NCBI RefSeq assembly: GCF_001746415.1
Contig: NZ_MEHJ01000001.1
Coordinates: 7,818,501 to 7,882,500, forward strand
Reading direction: 5' to 3'
DNA from: Streptomyces agglomeratus
GTDB lineage: Bacteria; Actinomycetota; Actinomycetes; Streptomycetales; Streptomycetaceae
Length of the DNA stretch: 64,000 nucleotides
Shown: piece after piece, positions 43,827-52,632 of the stretch
Layout of the letters: each line of letters opens with the position of its first letter
How positions within the stretch are numbered: the first letter of the stretch is position 1
The notes under the pieces: model-generated
Databases searched by the model: none
What the model was told of the DNA's origin: nothing
Seen by the model: only the letters and a program-made list of their open reading frames with translations
Made by a program: the position numbers and the translations under genes

Positions 43827-45197
43827 GTGTCAACTTAACGGCTGATCTTGGTTGTTGAAGGTCAGTTGTTGCTCGGGGTGAGGCGGCCTTCGAAGGCGAT
43901 CTGGAAGGCGTTCAGGGGCGCCTTCCAGCGCATGGTCCACCGCTTGCGGCCCTTGCCGGTCGGGTCCAGGCTCATCAGCGCCATGTAGATGCACTTCAGA
44001 GCGGCGGCTTCGTTGGGGAAGTGCCCGCGGGCGCGGACGGCCCTGCGGATGCGGGCGTTGACGCTCTCGATCGCGTTCGTGCTGCAGATGACCTTGCGTA
44101 TCTCGACGTCGAAGGAGAGGAAGGGCACGAACTCGGCCCAGGCGTCCGACCACAGCTTCACGATCGCCGGATACTTCCCTCCCCAGGACTCCTGGAACTC
44201 CAGGAACCGCTCCGTCGCCGCGTCCTCGCTGGGTGCGGTGTAGACGGGCTTGAGTGCCTTGGCGACCTTGTCCCAGTCCTGGCGGGCGGCGTAACGGAAC
44301 GAATTGCGCAGCAGGTGAACCACGCACGTCTGGACAATCGTGCGAGGCCAGACGGTTTCCACAGCCTCGGGAAGGCCCTTGAGCCCGTCGCAGACGAGCA
44401 TGAGCACGTCGTCCAGGCCGCGGTTCTTCAGCTCGGTGAACACGTGCAGCCAGTACTTGGCGCCCTCGCCGCCGTCGCCGGCCCAGATGCCGAGGATGTC
44501 GCGGGTGCCGTCCACGGTCACCGCCATCACCACGTAGATCGGACGGTTCGCGACCTTCCCGTCCCTGATCTTCACGTTGATGGCGTCCACGAACAGGACG
44601 GGGTAGACGCGGTCGAGGGCCGGTTCTGCCATTCGGCCATGCCGTCCATGACCTTGTCGGTGATGGTGGAGATGGTCTGTTTGGACCCTCCGCTCCGTAG
44701 ACCTCGGCGAGATGAGCGGAGATCTCCCCGTGAGTGAGGCCCTTCGCGGACAAGGAGAGCACCATCTCGTCGACGCCGGTCAGACGCCGCTGCCGCTTCT
44801 TGACGATCTGCGGCTCGAAGCTGCCGGCGGTATCGCGCGGCACCCTCACCTCCACCGGGCCGACATCGGTCAGCACGGTCTTCGCCCGGGTCCCGTTGCG
44901 GCTGTTGCCGTTGTTCTTCCCGGCCGGATCGTGCTTCTCGTAGCCGACGTGATCGGTGATCTCGCCCTCCAGGGCGGACTCCAGCACCCGCTTGGTCAGC
45001 TGCTGCAACAGCCCGCCCTCCCCGGTCAGTTGCAAACCCTCGTTGCGGGCACGGTCAACGAGCATCGCAACGAGCTGCTCGTCCGACACCGCACTCGACG
45101 GTGCCTGAACCACCTGCCCGGCCTGCTCGTTCTCCACGGCGGTCTCCGTCATCAGACGCATCTCCTTGATCCAGCAGATCCGCCGTTGATTAGACAC
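43827..45197 (-). mobile_element. IS256-family element with frameshifted transposase
   Basis: Terminal repeats resemble each other: GTGTCAACTTAACGGCTGA on the left and GTGTCTAATCAACGGCGGA (complement of 45179-45197) on the right. The transposase start is at 45152 (MTETAVENEQAGQVVQAPSS, then GYEKHDPAGKNNGNSRNGT). Two one-base shifts near 44690 and 44630 separate it from the catalytic core YPVLFVDAINVKIRDGKV, WPRTIVQTCVVHLLRNSF and CSTNAIESVN. The natural end is at 43862. Its right end is duplicated as a solo fragment at 38147. Confidence 0.85.
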
Positions 45198-45359
45198 TCC
45201 CGAACTCGGCGAACGCGGCAAACGCCCTGGATGGGCGCATAAGCCACGCCTCGTGATCCTTGCTCCCACCGGACAGCTCCCGCCCAGGGCATGGGGAGAC
45301 GTCTCACGGAGTGTCCTCGACTCCGCCACGTCCGCGCTAAAAGGGGGCGGCTCGTTCGA

Positions 45360-45525
45360 CTCACCACATACGACGCGGTCTTGAGTGCCGGTGTACTGCC
45401 GCGACATACAGGCCGACGCGTCGCCGTCCTTGAGGAAGCCCGTGTAATCGATGATCAGCGCGGGATGTGGGAGCCGTCGACGGCAGCCCGGGAGAAGTCC
45501 AGGGCGTCCGCGTCTTGGTGATCAG
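45360..45525 (-). mobile_element. Fused IS701 and IS5 transposase fragments
   Basis: On the minus strand, 45454-45525 encodes DADALDFSRAAVDGSHI, an IS5 DDE segment. It is directly followed in another frame by IIDYTGFLKDGDASA and SRQYTGT, the catalytic-Asp segment of an IS701-type transposase. Both are short scraps. Confidence 0.55.
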
Positions 45526-45574
45526 GTGGTGCCGGGGAGGCCGTAAGCTACTCATCGGTAATCGGGGGGTCGCC

Positions 45575-45667
45575 GTGTCTGCGGCGCGTCCTCCCGGGGG
45601 AATGCAGGGTGCAGGCCGCGCCGGACCGACCATCCGGTGGCGCCGCGCCCTCAGGCACGGGACGTAT
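45575..45667 (+). other. Possible N-terminal extension of the toxin gene
   Basis: A GTG at 45575 with GGGGGG five bases upstream opens the same frame 31 codons ahead of the toxin ATG chosen here. It would add a basic N-region (RWRRALRHG) to the signal peptide. This alternative start cannot be decided from sequence alone. Confidence 0.35.
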
Positions 45668-47767
45668 ATGTATCAGCATTCGAGATTGCGGGCCGTTTCT
45701 CTCCTTCTCCTGTTCAGCCTCTTCGTGACGCTCGGCATGGGTAAGGAGAGCGCGCTCGCCGCACAGAGCATCAAGGTCGTCGCCGCGGAGAAGGAGCTCG
45801 TCCGCGCGGAGGCCGGGCTCGACACCGACCGGATCGCCTCTATCGCCAAGGGCACCGCCGCCCTCTCCGGCTGCGGCAAGCTGCCGCTCCTGGAGAAGCC
45901 CGCCTGCTACCGGGACTTCGCCGGTAAGACCGTCAAAGTCGGCGCGGGCCTCGGCATGTTCGCGTACGGCATCCACTACCTCCACAAGGACACCGTCAGC
46001 CACTTCGGCACGGTGAAGAAGGAGGTCACCGGGCTGCAGAAGCTGAAGGAGGCATTCAAGCAGGACCCGAGCACCATCGCGGACCCGGAGTACCGCAAGC
46101 AGGTCGAGGGCCAGATCCGCGCGGTCGCCGCCGGCGCCCAGAGTGACATCGACAAGCTGATCCGGGACGTCCTGGAGACGATCGAGACCATCCTGGTCAT
46201 GATCCAGCTGACACTGATGCTGATCCAGCTGATCCTGATGCTGGCGAAGATCGTCGGTGACCCGAAGTTCCAGAAGGCCGTCAACAGCGTCAAGGGCAGC
46301 CTCGAGGGCATCAGCAAGGCCTTCGACCAGATGAACGCCGGCTTCGCGCAGATGAACCGCGGGCTGAACGGGATGAACGACGCCCTCGACGACATCAACG
46401 GCTCGCTCGACGACATGAACAAGTCCATCGCCAAGGCCAACAAAGGCATGGGGCAGCTCAACGAAGGCATCGGCGAGGCCAACAAGGGCATGGGGCAGCT
46501 CAACGAAGGCATCGGCGAAGCCAACAAGGGCGTCGACGACATGAACAAGGCCGTCCCCGCCATCACGAAGGCCGCCGAGGGACTTCACGAAGTGCCCGCC
46601 TTCGAGTTCGACTTCTCCGACCTGGGCAAGACCTGGAGCGACAACTCCTCCAGCCTGGACAGTGCCGAGCAGCAGCGCCGCATGTCGATCCTGCTCGGCA
46701 TGTTGCCGGGCGTCGGGGACGGCAAGGGCATCGTCGAGGCCGTCACCGGTAAGGACCTGGTGACTGGCGAGCACGTCAGCGGCTTCGACCGGGGCCTCGG
46801 CTCCCTGGCCGTACTGCGCTGGCTCAAGCTGGGCGGCAAGCTCATCCCGGACGACATCAGGGGCGCGCGCAAGGGCGACGTGGTGTTCGAGTGCAACAGC
46901 TTCCCGGCCGGTACGCCGGTGCTGATGGCGAACGGCTCGCACAAGCCCATCGAGGATGTGCGCGCCGGTGACCTCGTCCTCGCCACCGACCCGGGCGGCG
47001 ATGGGGAGCTGACACGGCCGCGGCCGGTTCAGTCGGTGCCGTTCACCTCCTCCTACACGACCAAGGCGTTCGTCCGCCTGACCGTGGCCGCCGACCAGGA
47101 AGACTCCCGCCGACAGGGCACTGTCACCTCCACCGAGAACCATCGGTACTGGCTGCCCGAGCGCGCCAGCTGGGTCCCGGCCGGCGAGCTGCGGCCCGGG
47201 GACCGCCTGCGGACCCCCGAGGGCGGCCCGGTGACGGTCGCCGCCACCGATCGCTCCGACGAACGACAGGACACGTACGACCTCGACGTCAGCGGAATCG
47301 ACAGCTACTACGTCCAGGTCGGCACCGAGGATATCCTCGTCCACAACTGCACCGACCTGGCCCGCGCCGAGCGGATGTTCCCGGGCGTCGCGCACACGCT
47401 GGACGAGCATGTCAACGTAAACCAGCAGCAGATGAAAGACCTGGCCATTAAGAAGACCCGCAAGAGGGGCCGGCCTACCCCTAACTCCCGCTGGTCGAGC
47501 GCCGAGCTCGCCCAGAAGGCCGTCAACCAGCTCGTCGCCGAGAAGGATGCAGAAATCAGGAAGTGGGTCGCGAATGCCGGTAAGCCCAGTGGAAAGCAGC
47601 AACTCACCCTCACCGGTACATACGGCACCGGGTCGCTGGGTGACAGCGTGGACCACCTCGGCAACCACACTGCGACGACGAGCAACCGTTTCACCGTGAC
47701 CCTGGTCGCCAAGCGTGGCCACAAACCCGGCGGGTTCTACGTCCATACCGCCTACCCGCTGCCGTAA
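45668..47767 (+). CDS. Polymorphic toxin: signal peptide, coiled coil, HINT and RNase A-like tip
   Basis: A 699-residue exported toxin. Residues 1-32 are a signal peptide. A hydrophobic hairpin lies at 174-196 (ILVMIQLTLMLIQLILML), followed by a long coiled coil (200-300) that contains two tandem 14-residue units. A pretoxin linker (345-400) precedes a HINT autoprotease, which starts at Cys409 (CNSFPAGTPVLM), has the THxH-like TSTENHRYW at 487-495 and ends with VHNC (558-561). The final 138 residues have AHTLDEHVNVN, many basic residues and the terminal HTAYP, the signature of bacterial RNase A-like CdiA-CT toxins. HINT cleavage after Asn560 would release the RNase. The immunity candidate follows after 11 bp. 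Confidence 0.82.
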   Translation: MYQHSRLRAVSLLLLFSLFVTLGMGKESALAAQSIKVVAAEKELVRAEAGLDTDRIASIAKGTAALSGCGKLPLLEKPACYRDFAGKTVKVGAGLGMFAYGIHYLHKDTVSHFGTVKKEVTGLQKLKEAFKQDPSTIADPEYRKQVEGQIRAVAAGAQSDIDKLIRDVLETIETILVMIQLTLMLIQLILMLAKIVGDPKFQKAVNSVKGSLEGISKAFDQMNAGFAQMNRGLNGMNDALDDINGSLDDMNKSIAKANKGMGQLNEGIGEANKGMGQLNEGIGEANKGVDDMNKAVPAITKAAEGLHEVPAFEFDFSDLGKTWSDNSSSLDSAEQQRRMSILLGMLPGVGDGKGIVEAVTGKDLVTGEHVSGFDRGLGSLAVLRWLKLGGKLIPDDIRGARKGDVVFECNSFPAGTPVLMANGSHKPIEDVRAGDLVLATDPGGDGELTRPRPVQSVPFTSSYTTKAFVRLTVAADQEDSRRQGTVTSTENHRYWLPERASWVPAGELRPGDRLRTPEGGPVTVAATDRSDERQDTYDLDVSGIDSYYVQVGTEDILVHNCTDLARAERMFPGVAHTLDEHVNVNQQQMKDLAIKKTRKRGRPTPNSRWSSAELAQKAVNQLVAEKDAEIRKWVANAGKPSGKQQLTLTGTYGTGSLGDSVDHLGNHTATTSNRFTVTLVAKRGHKPGGFYVHTAYPLP

Positions 47768-47778
47768 GGAGTCGAGGG

Positions 47779-48471
47779 ATGCACGATCCGGCGACACATC
47801 GGGACGATACCGACTTCGACTTCGGAGTCACCGCACTCGGCTCCTCCTTCCACGGGGACTGGTGCCTTGACGTGGAGCACGAGCTGGACCACGTGACCAA
47901 CTACCTGGGTCCGGAAGGAGACCCGGGAGGACTCGTCCTACTGGTCGAGGACCTCTTGCGGCTGCGGGACTCCGATCTCTCCGGTGACGAACTGGGGCTC
48001 TTGTGGCACGCCACGGACCCGCCGCTCGGTGGAGCGCCGGAGATTCGGGGGGCCGAACGCGCCTGGCTGGACCGACTGCTGTCCGTGGTGGTACCGCTCG
48101 CGCGGGCGCGCGGCGCGTCCGAGGCCTCCTGCACCACATACCTCCGTTGCGGACCGGGTGCTACCCACCCGGTGGTGGTTGAGCACAGAGGGCTGACGGC
48201 CGAGGTGGTGGAGCTGATCGGCCGGCTCGGCCAGCGGGCCGAGGGCCACAGTCCCCTGCCCCGGACACGCGAAGCGCTCGTTCGGTGCGCCGAGACGGTC
48301 TGCTCCGAGCTGGCGTTCCGCTTCCTGCTACAGGCGGCCGGGCAGTACTGGTCCCGTCTGTCTCCGGAGACGTACGAGCGCCTGGAACGCCTCAGTGCAG
48401 CGTTCGGGCACGGGCCGTACGTGGTCAGTGCGATCCGTTACCTCGTGGACGAGCCGCACGCCCGCCCATGA
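47779..48471 (+). CDS. Candidate immunity protein
   Basis: A 230-residue acidic cytosolic protein with no signal peptide. Acidic helices such as EHELDHVTNYLGPEG and LLRLRDSDLSGDELGLLW are typical of immunity proteins that neutralise basic RNase toxins. AAGGAG lies upstream of the ATG, and the gene starts 11 bp after the toxin stop. I assign the role from position and charge. I do not recognise a named immunity family with certainty. Confidence 0.6.
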   Translation: MHDPATHRDDTDFDFGVTALGSSFHGDWCLDVEHELDHVTNYLGPEGDPGGLVLLVEDLLRLRDSDLSGDELGLLWHATDPPLGGAPEIRGAERAWLDRLLSVVVPLARARGASEASCTTYLRCGPGATHPVVVEHRGLTAEVVELIGRLGQRAEGHSPLPRTREALVRCAETVCSELAFRFLLQAAGQYWSRLSPETYERLERLSAAFGHGPYVVSAIRYLVDEPHARP

Positions 48472-48512
48472 CCCTGCCCCAGCCGCACGACTGACACGAG
48501 GACCGGGAGGCG

Positions 48513-49597
48513 TTACTGAGGTTGTAGGCGTGGTGTCGTCAGTGTGAGTCCGGTCGCGGTGAGACATCCGTCGATGATGTCGCTGCGGTATTGGATCTGG
48601 CGGAGGCCGTGTCGGAGCCGGCCGATGAGGTGGTCAGGGTGGGTGAAGGTGGTGTTGGCCTGGCTTGTTCGGCGGAGGATGGACCAGATGCCTTCGACGG
48701 GGTTGAGGTCGGGTGCGTAGGGCGGTAGGTGGTAGGCGGTGATCCAATCGTGGGCGTCGATGAAGGCCCGCATGCGACGGTCTTTGTGAACGTTGAGGTT
48801 GTCCCAGATGAGGACGATCGGTCCGCCGAGTTGTTGGTGGGCGGCTATGAGGAGGTCGCGGTACTCGGTCCAGGAGAAGCTCTTGCGGCCGCCGCTCTTA
48901 TGGTCGGTATGCCGTTTGGGCCGGTAGATGAGGCGGGAGCGCTCGCCCGGTTTGTAGCAGCACAGGGCCGCGATGGAGAAGCGGCGTTGGGAACGGCCGC
49001 GGACCCGGATGACTGGAGTGGTTCCGCGCCGGCCCCAGGTGCGGGAGGTCGGCGGCGTCATCGAGAATCCGGCTTCGTCCTCGAAGACGAGCCAGGCCCC
49101 GAGCGCCGCCGCAGTGGTTCCACGTGCGGCCACACGTCCTTGACCCAGCCGGACACGGCCTCCTCGTCGCGCTCGATGGCCCGACGTGCTGGTACCTGGT
49201 GGCTCCAGCCATGTCGCCGCAGCATCTGGGAGATCCCCGACAGCGTCATGGACTTGTGGAACCGCCGGCCGATCAGGGTCTTGATCCTGGCCAGCGTCCA
49301 CCGCTGATCAGGCCACCCGTGAGCGACCGGGCCTTTGTCCAACTCCTCCTCGAGCACGGCGAACAGCGGATCGCTGAGCTTCGGCCGGGACGCCGGACCA
49401 CGGGAACGAACCCCGTCCTGGCCCGCCTCCTGCCAGGCCCGGCGCCACCGCTGGACCGACCGGACGCTGACCCGTAACTCCTTCGCGATCTCCGTACTGC
49501 CCCGCCCATCAGCGAACATCCCGACCGCTTCCATCCGGACCCGCTCACGGAACGCTTGCCTCTCCGCGGTCAGACCCCCACCCTGCGGATACCTCAT
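48513..49597 (-). mobile_element. IS630-family element with two-frame transposase
   Basis: The N-terminal frame (49597 to ~49090) gives MRYPQGGGLTAERQAFRERV, a helix-turn-helix (GRGSTEIAKELRVSVRSVQRW) and WTLARIKTLIGRRF. The catalytic frame (to 48513) has GAWLVFEDEAGF with the first Asp/Glu, VLIWDNLNVHKDRRM with the second Asp and YAPDLNPVEGIWS with the Glu. The switch is one base, near 49100, in a GC-rich repeat of CGG. This could be programmed frameshifting, as known for some IS630 relatives, or a mutation. Terminal repeats were not resolved. Confidence 0.75.
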
Positions 49598-49689
49598 ACC
49601 TCCGGCATACCGCGACGATCACCAACCGTCAGCCCCCACGACAAGACGACTTCAAGGTCAGTAGCCGCGACTGACCCGGCTCACCCCTG

Positions 49690-49730
49690 ACGCCGGCCTT
49701 CGAGACCCCCTCGCATTCGAAGGCCGGCGT
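49690..49730. terminator. Perfect 14-bp stem hairpin
   Basis: ACGCCGGCCTTCGA (49690-49703) pairs fully with TCGAAGGCCGGCGT (49717-49730) around a 13-nt loop. It lies between two IS elements, with no T-tract. It is probably the terminator of a lost gene. Confidence 0.6.
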
Positions 49731-49920
49731 TACCTGGGTTGACGCCCGAGGGCGCCGGTCGAATGCCTGTTGCCCCGCAGGGCCGCAAGCCTGCCGTCAA
49801 AGCAGTGACACCCGGTGCCTCCGAACGTCAGCACCCGTCTGGCCTCGCGCCAGCCGTGGCTGCGCCCCTATGGGCAACGGCACGCGGAAGCTGGCGTCCC
49901 AATCGACGTGTTAAAAGTGG

Positions 49921-50010
49921 TCAGAGGCAGGTGCCTTCCAGGGCGCGGCGGTCGCCGGTGAGGGCGTAGCGGCGTACAGCCAGGATGGTCTGGGGGGCCT
50001 TCCCCGTGAA
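49921..50010 (-). pseudogene. Unassigned C-terminal peptide beside the IS3 element
   Basis: The minus strand reads PTFTGKAPQTILAVRRYALT, then GDRRALEGTCL and a stop. It looks like true protein sequence cut by the IS3 left end at 50011. Family unknown. Confidence 0.35.
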
Positions 50011-50030
50011 GGTGGGCACGCGGTTATTGA

Positions 50031-50927
50031 TCACGCGGCGAGCGTGAGTTTAGCGGTGTGGTGTCGGCGTTCGTATTCGTTGGGGCTGAGGTGGCCGTTG
50101 GCGGAGTGCCGGCGGCGGGTGTTGTAGCGGGTCAGCCAGGCAAAGACGGTCCTGCGGCAGGTGCGGGCGTCACCGTAGTCGTGGGTGCCCTGGAGGGTCT
50201 CGCGTTTCAGGGAGGCGTGGAAGCTTTCGCAGGCCGCGTTGTCGGCGCTGGTGCCGACCGCGCCCATCGATCGGGTCACTCCGAACTGGTCGCAGAGGCC
50301 GGCGAAGGCCCGGGAGCCGTATTGGGCCCCGTGGTCGGAGTGGAACACGGCACCGTCCAGGCCGCCTCGGGTCGAGGCCGCCATCCGCAGTGCGTCGGCG
50401 ACCAGGCCGGTGCGCATGTGGTCGGCGATGGACCAGCCGACGACCTTGCGGCTGAAGCAGTCCAGCACGGTCGCGAGATAGAGGAACTCCCCGTTTTTCA
50501 GGGGGAGATAGGTGATGTCGCCCATGTATTTCAGGCCGGGTTCGGTGGCGGTGAAGTCCCGCTGGAACAGGTCCGGGACCGGTGAGGTGGCCGGGTCCGG
50601 GACGGTGGTGCGCACGCGTCTGCGCAAGCGGATTCCGGTGATGGAGAACGTCCGCATGATCCGGGCGACGCGCTTTTCGTTGACCCGCCGCCCTTTCTCG
50701 CGGAGCTCGGCGGTCACGCGCGGAGAGCCGTAGGCGCCGCCGGACTCGCCGTGGACCTCGCGGATCTCCTCGGCCAGGACCCGGTCCTCCCGCTGCCGGG
50801 TGGCCCGGGCCTCGGCGCCGGCGAGCCATTTGTAGTAGCCGGACCGGTTCACGTCCAGGACCTGGCAGAGCCGCTTCACCTCGTAGGTGTTGCGATGGTC
50901 GTCAACGAACTGGAAGCGGCTCCTCAC
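50031..50927 (-). CDS. IS3 transposase OrfB (integrase core)
   Basis: A 298-residue DDE integrase. RSGYYKWLAGAEARATRQ is the HTH_21-type N-terminus. The core has KYMGDITYLPLKNGEFLYLA with the first Asp, VFHSDHGAQYGSRAFAGLC with the second Asp, and AACESFHASLKRE with the Glu. The start codon overlaps the OrfA stop by 4 bp, the arrangement that allows the fused OrfAB by frameshifting. Confidence 0.88.
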   Translation of the reverse strand: MRSRFQFVDDHRNTYEVKRLCQVLDVNRSGYYKWLAGAEARATRQREDRVLAEEIREVHGESGGAYGSPRVTAELREKGRRVNEKRVARIMRTFSITGIRLRRRVRTTVPDPATSPVPDLFQRDFTATEPGLKYMGDITYLPLKNGEFLYLATVLDCFSRKVVGWSIADHMRTGLVADALRMAASTRGGLDGAVFHSDHGAQYGSRAFAGLCDQFGVTRSMGAVGTSADNAACESFHASLKRETLQGTHDYGDARTCRRTVFAWLTRYNTRRRHSANGHLSPNEYERRHHTAKLTLAA

Positions 50928-51268
50928 CAGTTCGTCTCTCCGGCGAAATACTTGGCCGCCTTGCGGAGGATGTCCCGCTCGGTGGCGAGCTTGCGCTCAC
51001 TTGCCTCGAGCTCGGCCACCCGGGCCTCCAACTGCCGCACCCGCTCGTCCGGATCAGCGGACGGCACCGCCTCCCGAGGCTGGGCGCCCGGCTTCGCAGC
51101 CGCGGCGGTGATGCCACGGCGTTCGCGGTCCCGCAGCACCCACTCACGCAGGGTCGCCCGGTTGACGCCCAGGTCAGCGGCGATGCTCTTGTATGTCGCC
51201 CCGGGTGTGGACTCGTACAGGGCCACGGCATCGGCCTTGAACTCGTCCGAATAGTCCTTCATCGCCAT
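50924..51268 (-). CDS. IS3 transposase OrfA (DNA-binding subunit)
   Basis: 114 residues. A helix-turn-helix (MAMKDYSDEFKADAVALYES, SIAADLGVNRATLREWV) is followed by a leucine-zipper (VRQLEARVAELEASERKLAT). The ATG of MAMKDYSDEF is chosen as in homologous IS3 OrfA proteins. Confidence 0.85.
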   Translation of the reverse strand: MAMKDYSDEFKADAVALYESTPGATYKSIAADLGVNRATLREWVLRDRERRGITAAAAKPGAQPREAVPSADPDERVRQLEARVAELEASERKLATERDILRKAAKYFAGETNW

Positions 51269-51323
51269 CGGCGGTCTTCTCGCTTCCTCCGGATCGAGCA
51301 GATCCAGTATCAGCGTGTCCACC

Positions 51324-51650
51324 ACTCAGGGGAGGCCCCGGGCGTCGCTGCCGATGTCGTTGGCACCGGGCAAGGATGGTGTCGACGGCTTCCTGCTCGG
51401 AGAGGTACGGCGGGGCGAGTTCGAGCATGATCTGTCCCAGCCGCCCGCCGGCGGCGACCATCTCGTCGACCAGGCGCGTGCCGGGTTCGTGTCAGCGGGG
51501 TGCCGCCCTGTGTCGGCGAGTGCCCGCTTGAGAGCGCCGCCGTCATCCTCGGTCTCGGCGGTGTCACCGGTGGCGGGGAGCGGTTCGCGGCGGAGCTCGT
51601 CGATGAATCAGCGGAATCATGCGCCGCCCACGACGCCACTGCCGGCGCCT
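51324..51650 (-). pseudogene. Unassigned coding remnant right of the IS3 element
   Basis: In two minus-strand frames short blocks look like protein (GRLGQIMLELAPPYLSEQEA, DTILARCQRHRQR, and GDTAETEDDGGALKRALADT). They end at the IS3 right repeat. The gene may have been split by the IS, but its left part is not clearly the peptide at 49921-50010. Confidence 0.3.
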
Positions 51651-51679
51651 GCTGAGAGCCTTCTACATGGGCGCGATGG

Positions 51680-51850
51680 TCGCCGCCCGATGCCGCCCCA
51701 CCTCGAAAGCGCCTACGAACGCAAGAAAGCCGAGGGGAAGGACCACAAGCAGGTCATCATCGCGCTCGCGCGCCGTCGCCTGAACGTCTTGTGGGCCCTC
51801 AATACGCGACGGTCGCAACTTCGAGTCACCGCGCCACCGGGGCCCCATCC
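51680..51850 (+). mobile_element. IS110 transposase C-terminal remnant
   Basis: The plus-strand frame reads HLESAYERKKAEGKDHKQVI then IALARRRLNVLWAL, which parallels the end of the IS110 copy at 39294-40170 (RFYDRKRAEGKRHTQAVLAL). Only about 50 residues survive. Confidence 0.6.
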
Positions 51851-51921
51851 CACTCGGCTGACACGCTCACAGTGCGTTACCAGTCCGGCTTGGCAACCCT
51901 ATTGCGAATCAGTGAGCTTCT

Positions 51922-52632
51922 TCAGCGTTGCCGCTCCAGCGTGAGGATGGCCTTGGCGATTGACGTCATGCGGTTGGGGCTGCATCGGGACCGGCGGAAG
52001 ATGCGCCAGGACTTCAGCCTCGCGACGCCGCGTTCGACAGGTGCTAGCGTTGCGGCCAGTGCCTGATTGCGGGACTTTTCGGTGGGGGTGAGTTCCCGCA
52101 GGGGCCTGCGCTTGATGCCCGTGGTCAGCCACGGGCCGGCGCCCTGGTAGGCGAGATCGGCCAGGATGGGAACGCCCTGGCGCTCGCAAATCCGGATGAT
52201 GCGGTGGGTGCGGGCGGCGGTCAGGTCATGGGTGCGGCCCGGCAGGGCGGGCGAGAGCCACAGCAGCCGGCCGCCGGGGTCGGTGACAACCTGCACGTTC
52301 ACACCGTGGCGCCGGTGTTTGTGGGAGTAGTCGGCCCGGCCGTCGCCGACCCGGTCGCACTCGGCGAGGGTGCCGTCGAGCAGGATGCAGTCGGGTTCGT
52401 GCTCGCGCAGCGTCTTCAGCAGACCCGGTGCACGTTCGGCGAGCAGGTCGACGACCGCGCTGGTGTAGGCGTGGGCGGTGGACTCGCTGATCCCGAACCC
52501 GGCGGCGATCTTCGCGAGAGTGGTGTGTTCGCGTAGGTACACCAGTGCCACCATCGCGCGCTGGGACGGACGGAGCTTGCAGCGCCGGTCGCCCTCACGG
52601 GTGACCGATAGCGGTCCGAGCAGGTCGGCTCT
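51922..52632 (-). mobile_element. IS5-like DDE transposase, N-terminally truncated
   Basis: The frame opens directly after the stop of the NACHT gene and reads [37 protein letters not shown], then the catalytic DDE_4 core: [52 protein letters not shown], and [16 protein letters not shown]. It ends at 51922. About 40-60 N-terminal residues are missing, so the left part of the IS was replaced by the NACHT gene's 3' end. Confidence 0.7.

Larger units (their letters stand above)
50011..51323 (-). mobile_element. IS3-family element with intact OrfA and OrfB
   Basis: Imperfect terminal inverted repeats begin GGTGGGCACGC on the left (50011) and, complemented, GGTGGACACGC on the right (ending 51323). 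Both transposase frames are open. No clear target duplication is seen. It is the most intact IS3 copy in the window. Confidence 0.78.

Noticed and set aside
45548..47797. 749-codon minus-strand frame opposite the toxin
   Set aside because: It reads through the HINT and coiled-coil gene in antisense and has no recognisable domain.
49090..49110. Certain programmed frameshift in the IS630 copy at 48513-49597
   Set aside because: The switch region has repeated CGG but no classical slippery heptamer. A mutation explains it equally well, so I only mention the possibility.
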